Shown: piece by piece, positions 1-6,266 of the stretch | Position numbering within the stretch: the stretch's first letter is position 1 | Layout of the letters: each line of letters opens with the position of its first letter | From: Balneolia bacterium | GTDB lineage: Bacteria > Bacteroidota > Rhodothermia > Balneolales > Cyclonatronaceae | Reading direction: 5' to 3' | DNA length: 19,363 nucleotides | Assembly: GCA_003566395.1 (NCBI GenBank) | Contig: PXDL01000241.1 | Location: 1-19,363 of the forward strand | Notes under the pieces: generated by a model | What the model saw: only the letters and a program-made list of their open reading frames with translations | What the model was told of the DNA's origin: nothing | Databases searched by the model: none | Translations under genes and position numbers: made by a program

Positions 1-87
1 CTAACATCTCCTGATGATTCCGGATCATTTTACCACCGTGCTCCAAGGCACATCCAGCCGGGAATCAGCATACAAGCCACATTTTGA
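1..87 (+). CDS. C-terminal end of a probable outer-membrane (TonB-dependent-receptor-like) protein, partial
   Basis: Frame 1 is open from the first base to a TGA at 85-87, while the other two forward frames close within the first dozen bases. The last residues are RAPRHIQPGISIQATF. A Pro-Arg-x-Ile-Gln-x-x-(aliphatic) strand ending in a terminal Phe is typical of the final beta-strand of Bacteroidota TonB-dependent receptors and related barrels, whose C-terminal aromatic residue is used by the BAM machinery. Only 28 residues are visible, so the family is an inference from the terminal strand and the rest of the gene lies to the left of the window. A small protein of the fold used by such receptors as an N-terminal extension follows about 300 nt downstream. 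Confidence 0.5.
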   Translation, partial: LTSPDDSGSFYHRAPRHIQPGISIQATF

Positions 88-388
88 TCCCTCTACGTCA
101 CTGTGCAGCAAAGCCTCCTTTTAGATCATCTTTGGTCGGATTCAGGAGTTATGGAGCCACGCAAATTTCTTTCAGTCCTGATTTTTTATTTCATATGCAA
201 TTGAGATCCGGCTCGGTAATAGAAACGAAACTATCTCAAAGATCAAGAGAAGGCTGTTTTTTATATAGCTTTTGATCGTTGGGAAAAACGTTTGTCCCCG
301 GAATTTTGATTTGATTTTTCTCTGGTCATATCAGCCTGTCTATGCGTAAAAGGCTGTAGAGTACCAATTATCATCTACCCTGCCAAAA
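88..388. other. Intergenic stretch without a convincing gene
   Basis: No reading frame here has protein-like composition. The stretch is AT-rich and contains a bulged inverted repeat (GATCAA at 241-246 against TTGATC at 272-277, with an inner AGGCT/AGCTT pairing) and, directly after it, a near-perfect 18-bp palindrome at 281-298, listed separately. I could not find a clear TTTG...TAnnTTTG promoter for the gene at 389 on the forward strand. Confidence 0.5.
281..298. promoter_or_regulatory. Operator-like palindrome with AAACGTTT core
   Basis: The 18 bases GGGAAAAACGTTTGTCCC form two 9-base half sites that are complementary at 8 of 9 positions (GGGAAAAAC against GGGACAAAC). A central CpG flanked by AAA/TTT is the layout of LacI/GalR-family operators, but no such regulator is encoded in the window, so the binding protein is unknown. 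It lies 90 nt before the start of the small gene at 389. Protein binding is inference; the symmetry is directly visible. Confidence 0.3.
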
Positions 389-694
389 ATGAACGTAACA
401 TTAGTAAAGGCCCGGGCTCGCGAGCTTTCGCCTCTCGGATTTATACTTGGTGAAAGTGACCCCCGGATGTTTCAACCTGCTGTTTTCAATATGTCCGGAA
501 CCGTGCTGCATGCCACAACCGGCGACCCTGTAAAAAATGCATCCGTTAAAATCAAAGGAACCCACATTGTAACAGAAACGGATGAACATGGCTATTTTTC
601 GATCCATAACCTGCCGGACAAAGTGTATATGCTTGAAGTTTACATCCGGGGCAGGAAGCAGTTAGCAAGACGTGTGATACCGTCTCATACATAG
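389..694 (+). CDS. Small free-standing carboxypeptidase regulatory-like domain protein
   Basis: A 101-residue protein. From about residue 35 to 95 it matches the CarboxypepD_reg-like beta-sandwich pattern: SGTVLHATTGDPVKNASVKIKG, then a T-D-E-x-G-x-F-S-I turn, then L-P-x-x-x-Y-x-L-E-V. In Bacteroidota this fold usually occupies the N-terminus of TonB-dependent receptors (the SusC pre-plug region) or other surface proteins. Here it ends at residue 101 with nothing fused behind it. There is no signal peptide. The start is uncertain: ATG 389 has no ribosome binding site, and ATG 467 (residue 27), preceded by GGTGAAAG about ten bases upstream, or ATG 491 (residue 35) would still give the whole domain. 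It could be an orphan domain, a remnant of a decayed receptor gene, or a small binding protein. No partner is obvious. Confidence 0.6.
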   Translation: MNVTLVKARARELSPLGFILGESDPRMFQPAVFNMSGTVLHATTGDPVKNASVKIKGTHIVTETDEHGYFSIHNLPDKVYMLEVYIRGRKQLARRVIPSHT

Positions 695-1342
695 GGCCTC
701 ATTATTTGAGTGTTCGGTTTTTTATAGAATGGAAAAAATAGGGAGCGGATAAAAAATTTGTTCCGGAACGCCCTTTTCATTCAGAACAATCCCGGAGTCA
801 AATTGCACTTCCCTCACATAGCCTGAATGCCCCACTTAGCGCTATTTTCTTTTTGAGGGCCGGATTTATTGGTGCCGTTTTTCACACTTTCCCCGGACAA
901 CGGAGATTTTCTATTTGGGCGATTTCCATCGTAAAAAGGTTTTTAGTAAAGATGATCCCCGGCTTTATCAGCTCCGGTACACGGCTCCGGGAAGAAATTT
1001 CCTTTTTCTTAAAAAAAACTGTTTTCCCCTTGGTCATCCTCCATTTTTCATGCATAACACAGGCAGATGTTCTTTGTACATACTCTGATATTAACACTTT
1101 ACCTGCGTTGGACGATTTAGTCCCGTTGTTCAACCCAAGGTAGAAGAAGTGTCAGGTTAAACGTGTGGTTATTCCAACCTGATCGGGTATGCAGGCATCA
1201 TGTTTCACTAAGGATGGTTTCACAGCGTCTGAATGTGAGCATGCATTGCCCCCGAACATCTTTTTTAGTTCAAGATATCCCTACAAAAACAGGCTTCAAT
1301 TAGTGATGAATAGTAGTCCGAGAATGAATGTACATCTACAGG
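695..1342. other. Gene-poor stretch of about 650 nt; possible rightward non-coding transcript
   Basis: Open frames here (for example 853-1143 from TTG) have low-complexity, non-family-like translations and I do not accept them as genes. A 7-bp inverted repeat (TCAGGTT 1152-1158, AACCTGA 1176-1182) and weaker complementarities (CATG and TCAC segments around 1200-1250) lie in the second half. A 54-codon frame starting with ATG at 1189 and stopping at 1351-1353 is open but has no ribosome binding site and rare-looking codons. The stretch runs into two strong hairpins at 1343-1411, so something is probably transcribed rightward, but I could not locate its promoter. Confidence 0.4.
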
Positions 1343-1363
1343 CTTCAGAATAACATTCTGAAG
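1343..1363 (+). repeat. Perfect 9-bp hairpin just upstream of a terminator
   Basis: CTTCAGAAT and ATTCTGAAG are perfect complements separated by only three bases (AAC). As RNA this would be a tight 9-bp stem. It sits 10 nt before the next hairpin, the intrinsic terminator at 1373-1411, an arrangement common at the 3' ends of structured RNAs. The decamer ACAGGCTTCA just before and into this stem also occurs 49 nt upstream at 1289-1298. Confidence 0.5.
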
Positions 1364-1372
1364 GGCTATTAC

Positions 1373-1411
1373 CCGGCGGGGGAAATGGAGATTTCCTTCG
1401 CCTGTTTTTTT
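1373..1411 (+). terminator. Rightward intrinsic terminator
   Basis: GGCGGGGGAAAT and ATTTCCTTCGCC form a 12-bp stem around a GGAG loop, followed by T-G-T9. Two adjacent positions pair only as G-U, so the stem is complete in rightward RNA but carries two A-C mismatches in leftward RNA. The tract of T also lies on the rightward side. No accepted gene lies upstream in the right orientation nearer than 694, which is why a non-coding or very short transcript is suspected. Confidence 0.75.
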
Positions 1412-1414
1412 TTG

Positions 1415-1443
1415 AAAAACCGGTTTCCGAACAACCGGTTTTT
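1415..1443 (-). terminator. Bidirectional hairpin terminator, serving the RRM gene
   Basis: AAAAACCGGTT and AACCGGTTTTT are a perfect 11-bp inverted repeat with a 7-base loop. The A run on one flank and T run on the other let it act in either direction. It begins 25 nt after the leftward stop of the RRM gene and backs onto the rightward terminator at 1373-1411, so convergent transcripts are separated here. Confidence 0.75.
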
Positions 1444-1467
1444 CTGTTTTAATCCGGCTGGAAAATC

Positions 1468-1749
1468 CTACCGCTGATCCCGTCTTCTGTCGCCGCGGTT
1501 CGGGCGTTCCTCGCGCGGACGGGCTTCATTTACCACCAGCGTCCTGTCCATAAAATCGGTATCGTGGAGTTGGTCAATTGCGTCCTGACCGGCCTGATCG
1601 TCCATATCGATGAACGCAAAGCCTTTGGACCGGCCTGTAAACTTATCGCTGATAAGACTTACTGAATTTACTTCGCCATATGCAGAGAAGAGTTCCCGCA
1701 AATCTTCCTCACGGGCTTTATAGTTGAGGTTTCCTACGTAAAGTGTCAT
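1468..1749 (-). CDS. Single-RRM RNA-binding protein
   Basis: A 93-residue protein made of one RNA recognition motif followed by an Arg-rich tail. RNP2 is LYVGNL at residues 3-8 and RNP1 is KGFAFIDM near residue 42-49. The tail ends RPREERPNRGDRRRDQR. Bacteria of this group and cyanobacteria carry such small RRM proteins, often induced by cold and thought to bind single-stranded RNA. The start at 1749 (MTLYVGNL) is chosen because RRM proteins of this type begin directly with RNP2; an in-frame upstream start at 1800 would add 17 residues unlike the family. It has its own promoter at 1845-1876 and an untranslated leader of about 90 nt. Its exact RNA targets cannot be read from sequence. Confidence 0.92.
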   Translation of the reverse strand: MTLYVGNLNYKAREEDLRELFSAYGEVNSVSLISDKFTGRSKGFAFIDMDDQAGQDAIDQLHDTDFMDRTLVVNEARPREERPNRGDRRRDQR

Positions 1750-1844
1750 AATCTTGGAATGTAATAAATGGGATGGTAAAGCAGGTGGCATCATTGTCAA
1801 ACTTATAAGGAAGATAAGATCGATGCTGAAACTGTCTGCAAGGA

Positions 1845-1876
1845 TAAATGTAGCGCTAAATCCATTCGTTTCAAAA
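1845..1876 (-). promoter_or_regulatory. Bacteroidota-type promoter for the RRM gene
   Basis: Reading leftward, TTTTG is followed after exactly 19 bases by TACATTTA. This matches the -33 TTTG / -7 TAnnTTTG promoter of Bacteroidota at all but the last base of the -7 box. The predicted start of transcription is near 1838, giving a leader of about 90 nt before ATG 1749. Confidence 0.6.
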
Positions 1877-1908
1877 CTTTTACCGTGTTTGGCTGCCGCT
1901 TTTCGAAC

Positions 1909-4812
1909 TTACTTACGCATCGCCCGCTCAAGCAATTCCGCCGGATGCAGAGCTTTACGCCCGGTACCATCCTGAATTTGATGACGGCAGGAAAAGCCAT
2001 GTGCGCAAATCAGCGCTTCTTTATCCCATTTTTCCACGGCCGGAAATAAGCGCTGCCGCCCGATTTTCATCGACAGCTCATAGGTCTCCGTCCGGTACCC
2101 AAAACTTCCCGCCATACCACAGCAACCGCTGTCCGTTTCCTGAGGCTGATACCCTGCAAGTCGAAGGCAATGCAGCAGTTCATCCGAGCTGCCCAGCGCC
2201 TTTACATAGCAATGCGCATGAACCAGCACCGGCTCACCCTTCATAACGAATATGTCATCCGGCCTTATAATCTCCTGATTCAAGGCAACAAACTCCTCAA
2301 ACAGATATGTATTGTTGCTCACCTGCTCCGCTTCTTTCAGCAGTTCCGGCCTGCATAATTCGTGCACTTCATCGCGCAGCGTAAGCAGTTCGGAAGGCTC
2401 CAGGCCCACCACTACCGCTCCCTGCCCCACTTGCTGTGCCAGTTCAGGTAGCAGCTCGTTAAGCAGTTCGGCTGCTTTATCGGGGCGCCCGGATGAAATG
2501 AAAGTTCTTCCGGTTGAAGCCGTCACAGGCCTTAGCAGCCTGCATCCCATTTTTTCCAGCACGTTTACAGCCGCAACCGCCTGTTCGGGATGATGCAAAT
2601 CCGTAAACGGATCAACCAGCAGCAGAACCGCAGGGCCGGTATTTCCGGCACTCCTGCTAACTACTTCGGGAGACGATCGAATCCATGAGCTAAAGCTTTC
2701 CGGTGCAAAAGACGGTAGCGGCCTGTCCGGATGCAAACCGGCCGGGAAGCCTAAAACGGCGCGCCCGATTCGTTTTTTTACCAGAAGGTTAGAAAGCTGC
2801 GGAAACCGGGAAGCCAGACGAAGCATAGGAAAGGGGTTGGCCCAAAACCGGTCTTTTACACGCATTCCTTTGCTGCGATGCCATCCCAGCATAAACTCCG
2901 ATTTCATCTTTGCCATATCCACATTGGCAGGGCATTCCGATTTACACGCTTTGCAGCTCAGGCAAAGCTCCAGAGCATCTTTAATCTCCCTGCTTTCAAA
3001 TGCGGCTTTACCGTCCCGGCTGAAAAGCTGTCGCAACACATTGGCCCGGCCCCGGGTACTGTCTTTTTCATTGAGTGTAGCCATATAACTGGGACACATG
3101 GTCCCGCCGCTGTCTGCCCGTTTTCTGCACACGCCCGCGCCGTTACAGAGCTGAAGGGCTTCCTCAAATCCGCCCTCTTTATTCCATGAAAAGGCGGTAT
3201 TTTGTACCGAAAGAGCGTTCCGATTACGATACGGCCTTAACTGATGATCAATTGGAGCCGCATTGACAATTTTTCCGGGATTGAAGATGCCCTGCGGGTC
3301 CCAAAGCTGCTTTATCTCCCGCAGAAGCTCCACCATCCCGGGACCGATGACGTGTTCTATGTAGGGTGAACGTGCCCGCCCGTCGCCGTGCTCACCGGAG
3401 AGAGAGCCGCGAAAGGACTTCACCAATGCAGCAATGTCTTCGGCCATCCGCTTCATTTTTTCCACGCCTTCGGATTTCCCGATATCGAGTGCCGGCCTGA
3501 GATGCAGCTCGCCTACCGATGCGTGTGCATAAAAGACGCAGCTTGTTCCATAAGAATCCATAATATCCCGGAAGGCCTTCACATAGGCCGGTAAATCCTG
3601 CACCCTCACAGCCGTATCCTCCACAAACGTCGGCGTTCGGGCGTCTCCGCCCAGACCCATCAATAATCCGAGACCGGCTTTGCGCAAATCCCATACGCGC
3701 CGCATTTTCTCAGGATCGGAAAAAAGCGGATAGGCATATCCCAGTTTGTGTTCACGGTGCTTGTCTGCGGCCGCTTCTGCCTGCTTTTTGAGCACCGTAG
3801 TATCATCGCCCTCGAATTCCACAATTAACAGACAAGCGGGATCCTCCTCAAGGAAAAAGCGGTTGCGCTGCTGTTCCAGGTTTCCTTCCGTGGCTTTCAG
3901 AATATGGTCGTCGATCAGTTCAACGGCGGCCGGTTTCATCTTCACGATGTGGACCACCGCCTCCATCGCTTCCTGAAGATCTCTGAAATGCGGGATGAAT
4001 AGCACGCGTTCGGGTTCGTGCTTCACCAAATTCACTGTTGCGGATACCGTAAACGCCAGGGTTCCTTCGCTTCCACAAAGCAGTTCAGCCATGTTGAACG
4101 AACGTCCGTTCGGGTTTACAGGGTCCATTTCACACAATTTATCGAGGGCGTAGCCGGTATTCCGCCGCACAATCTCCGGATGCGGAAAATCCCGCAAGAT
4201 TGCTTCTTTATGAGTTTTCAGCAGGGAGAGCGTCCCCCGGTATATCCGGCCTTCGAGCGTATCGGCTTCCAGCTTCTCGGCAAGTTCCGCATCTGTAAGC
4301 GGACCGAAAACCGCCCGGCTCCCGTCCGAAAGCACGACATCCAGCGTCCTGATATGATCACGGACCGATCCGTACTTCACTGAATAGAGTCCGGCCGAGT
4401 TGTTGCCGATCATTCCGCCCAGCATACAGCGGTTTGTGGTGGATGTATCCGGGCCGAATTTAAGTCCGTACGGCGCCGTTTCACGGTTCAGCGCATCCCG
4501 GATAACGCCCGGCTCAACGCTTGCAGTAAGAGCTTCCGGATCAATAGAAAGCACCTGATTCATGTGCACCGAAACGTCGGCAATCAGGCCCCCTCCGGTT
4601 GTTTGTCCTGCCAGGCTGGTTCCCGCCGCCCGTGCCGTTATCCCGAGATTCCGCTCGCGAGCAGCATGCACAAGCCGGATGATCTCCTCTGCATTCCGGG
4701 GAAAAACCACGCCGGCTGGAAGCTCTTCATACATAGAGGCATCGTTGGCGTATAAACGGCGCGTAAGCTCATCGGTAAAGATGTGAGGGGATTCGGGCCG
4801 GGACGTGCTCAT
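1909..4812 (-). CDS. YdiJ-like FAD-binding and Fe-S dehydrogenase (D-2-hydroxyacid/D-2-hydroxyglutarate type)
   Basis: A 967-residue fusion. The N-terminal half is a PCMH-type FAD domain (RAAGTSLAGQTTGGGL near residues 58-73) with the FAD-linked oxidase C-terminal domain ending in GEHGDGRARS near 470 and a FNPGK element near 500. Then come two cysteine clusters, CNGAGVCRK...GGTMCPSY near 550-570 and CLSCKACKSECP near 615-627, and a C-terminal CCG-type domain with GCCGMAGSFGY near 895. This order and size match the YdiJ family, whose E. coli member oxidises D-2-hydroxyglutarate; D-lactate is another substrate in related GlcD/GlpC fusions, so the substrate is inferred. Electrons would leave through the Fe-S part to a membrane acceptor. 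The ATG shares ATGA with the rmuC stop, so the two are translationally coupled. Confidence 0.9.
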   Translation of the reverse strand: MSTSRPESPHIFTDELTRRLYANDASMYEELPAGVVFPRNAEEIIRLVHAARERNLGITARAAGTSLAGQTTGGGLIADVSVHMNQVLSIDPEALTASVEPGVIRDALNRETAPYGLKFGPDTSTTNRCMLGGMIGNNSAGLYSVKYGSVRDHIRTLDVVLSDGSRAVFGPLTDAELAEKLEADTLEGRIYRGTLSLLKTHKEAILRDFPHPEIVRRNTGYALDKLCEMDPVNPNGRSFNMAELLCGSEGTLAFTVSATVNLVKHEPERVLFIPHFRDLQEAMEAVVHIVKMKPAAVELIDDHILKATEGNLEQQRNRFFLEEDPACLLIVEFEGDDTTVLKKQAEAAADKHREHKLGYAYPLFSDPEKMRRVWDLRKAGLGLLMGLGGDARTPTFVEDTAVRVQDLPAYVKAFRDIMDSYGTSCVFYAHASVGELHLRPALDIGKSEGVEKMKRMAEDIAALVKSFRGSLSGEHGDGRARSPYIEHVIGPGMVELLREIKQLWDPQGIFNPGKIVNAAPIDHQLRPYRNRNALSVQNTAFSWNKEGGFEEALQLCNGAGVCRKRADSGGTMCPSYMATLNEKDSTRGRANVLRQLFSRDGKAAFESREIKDALELCLSCKACKSECPANVDMAKMKSEFMLGWHRSKGMRVKDRFWANPFPMLRLASRFPQLSNLLVKKRIGRAVLGFPAGLHPDRPLPSFAPESFSSWIRSSPEVVSRSAGNTGPAVLLLVDPFTDLHHPEQAVAAVNVLEKMGCRLLRPVTASTGRTFISSGRPDKAAELLNELLPELAQQVGQGAVVVGLEPSELLTLRDEVHELCRPELLKEAEQVSNNTYLFEEFVALNQEIIRPDDIFVMKGEPVLVHAHCYVKALGSSDELLHCLRLAGYQPQETDSGCCGMAGSFGYRTETYELSMKIGRQRLFPAVEKWDKEALICAHGFSCRHQIQDGTGRKALHPAELLERAMRK

Positions 4813-6176
4813 ACATCGTTCTCTTCGTCGTCATCGGATTCAGGCTGCAATATTCCCGGCGGCAGATTCTTGCGGTTTGGAACGCCTAATTCTCTCATCT
4901 TCTCCGCTTTGGAAATGAGATTGCCTTTCCCGGTAGTTAGCTTGTTCATCGCCTTGTCATAGGTTTCAGATGTTCGTTTCAGCTGCTCGCCCACTTTTTC
5001 AAGGTCTTCGCTGAAACCCACAAATTTATCGTACAGTTTTCCGCCTTCTTTGGCTATATGAAGCGCGTTTTGATTCTGGTATTCATATTTCCAGATATTC
5101 CGGATGGTCGCCATCGTTGCCAGCAGCGTTGACGGGCTTACCATTACGATGTTCTTCTCAAAGGCTTCATTATACAGGCCTGTATCGTGCATCATGGCCA
5201 TGCCGAAGGCCGGTTCTATGGGGATAAACATTAGTACAAAATCGGGCGTCTTCTCAAAAAGACGGCTGTAATCTTTATCGCTGAGGCTTTTCACGTGGGC
5301 GCGTACAGAAGTCAGATGTTCTCTGAGATGCTGCTCTTGGGAAGCCTGGTCTTCGGCCGAAACAATGCGCTCCCAGGCAGTGAGGGAGACCTTGGCATCA
5401 ATCACCAGATATTTGTCATCGGGCAGCCGCACCACCACATCCGGGCGTAGCAAGTCACCTTCTTCTGTTTTTGCACTGAACTGAGTTTCAAACTCCCGGC
5501 CTTTTTGCAGACCTGAGCGCTCCAAAATACGCTCCAGCACAACTTCACCCCAGTTACCCTGCGTTTTGCTGTCGCCCTTTAGTGCTTTGGTCAAATTGTT
5601 GGCTTCTTCAGACATCCTCTTGTTCAGCTCGGCAAGGTTGAAAATCTGCTCCCGCAGACTTACCCTGTCTTTGGACTCCTTGTCATACGTGTCCTCCACT
5701 TTTTTCCGGAAGGACTCGATATTTTCGCCCAGCGGTTTAAGCAGGCGGTCCAGCTCTTTTTGGTTCATCTCTGTGAAGCGCTTGCTCTTTTCTTCCAGGA
5801 TATCGCTTGCCAGATTTTTGAATTGTTCCCTTAACTGCTCCTGCTGTTTTACAAGCTCGTGTTTCTGTTCTTCGAGGCGGGCTTCGAGCTGTTTATGGCT
5901 CACTTTAAGCCCGGCCTGATCTTTTTCGAGCCGGGCGTTGGTCTCGGCAAGATGATCCCGTTCGGTTTGTACAGCATCGAACCGGCGCAGAGTCTGGCTA
6001 ATTCGCTCCTCAAGGGTTCCGATTTCCCGGCTGCTTCGTTCAAATTCATCGCGCAGCACGCGCACTTCGCCGGGCTCCATTCTGTAGGCGGCTTTTAACT
6101 GATATCCTCTTATAAACCAGCTCAACAACGCTCCGGCGAGGACACCGGCAGCGGCCGCAATGAGTAATTCAGTCAT
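4809..6176 (-). CDS. rmuC: DNA recombination protein RmuC
   Basis: A 455-residue protein with a membrane segment at residues 4-24, a long Glu/Lys/Gln-rich coiled coil from about 40 to 200, and the RmuC nuclease-like domain (GNWGEVVLERILERSGL, then RPDVVVRLPDDKYLVIDAKVSL). In E. coli RmuC limits recombination at inverted repeats; the fold resembles restriction-type endonucleases and the VIDAK segment carries the D...E/D-x-K-like acidic-Lys motif. Length and architecture are normal. Its stop overlaps the start of the dehydrogenase gene by 4 nt, an odd partner for a DNA-repair protein. A weak promoter-like element (TTG, 22 bases, TATATTGA at 6230-6262) precedes it. Confidence 0.93.
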   Translation of the reverse strand: MTELLIAAAAGVLAGALLSWFIRGYQLKAAYRMEPGEVRVLRDEFERSSREIGTLEERISQTLRRFDAVQTERDHLAETNARLEKDQAGLKVSHKQLEARLEEQKHELVKQQEQLREQFKNLASDILEEKSKRFTEMNQKELDRLLKPLGENIESFRKKVEDTYDKESKDRVSLREQIFNLAELNKRMSEEANNLTKALKGDSKTQGNWGEVVLERILERSGLQKGREFETQFSAKTEEGDLLRPDVVVRLPDDKYLVIDAKVSLTAWERIVSAEDQASQEQHLREHLTSVRAHVKSLSDKDYSRLFEKTPDFVLMFIPIEPAFGMAMMHDTGLYNEAFEKNIVMVSPSTLLATMATIRNIWKYEYQNQNALHIAKEGGKLYDKFVGFSEDLEKVGEQLKRTSETYDKAMNKLTTGKGNLISKAEKMRELGVPNRKNLPPGILQPESDDDEENDV

Positions 6177-6229
6177 AACGTTTCGTGCAACATGTAATCA
6201 GATGGACCGGGAGGCCGTGGTTAACGGCT

Positions 6230-6262
6230 TCAATATACACGAAATTCGGGGTGGATGCCCAA
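6230..6262 (-). promoter_or_regulatory. Possible promoter for rmuC and the dehydrogenase
   Basis: Leftward TTG at 6262-6260 is separated by 22 bases from TATATTGA at 6237-6230, a six-of-eight-base kind of match to TTG...TAnnTTTG. It lies in the 90-nt gap after the phosphatase gene. A 5-bp GCCGT/ACGGC repeat also sits there but has no T tract, so read-through from the upstream operon is possible. Confidence 0.3.
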
Positions 6263-6266
6263 CGGC

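Noticed and set aside
1..28. A leftward frame beginning MIRNHQEML at the left edge
   Set aside because: Only nine codons are visible, there is no promoter match upstream, and the opposite strand has a more convincing receptor-like C-terminus over the same bases.
84..275. A 63-residue forward frame starting with TTG
   Set aside because: It begins inside the end of the receptor-like frame, has no recognisable pattern, and is rich in Ser and Phe as random AT-rich translation often is.
853..1143. A 96-residue forward frame starting with TTG
   Set aside because: The translation has no domain-like pattern, the start is a TTG without a ribosome binding site, and a comparable frame exists on the other strand, as expected from chance in this composition.
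6177..6266. GCCGT/ACGGC inverted repeat as a terminator between the phosphatase and rmuC
   Set aside because: The stem is only about 5 bp and no T tract follows in the leftward direction.
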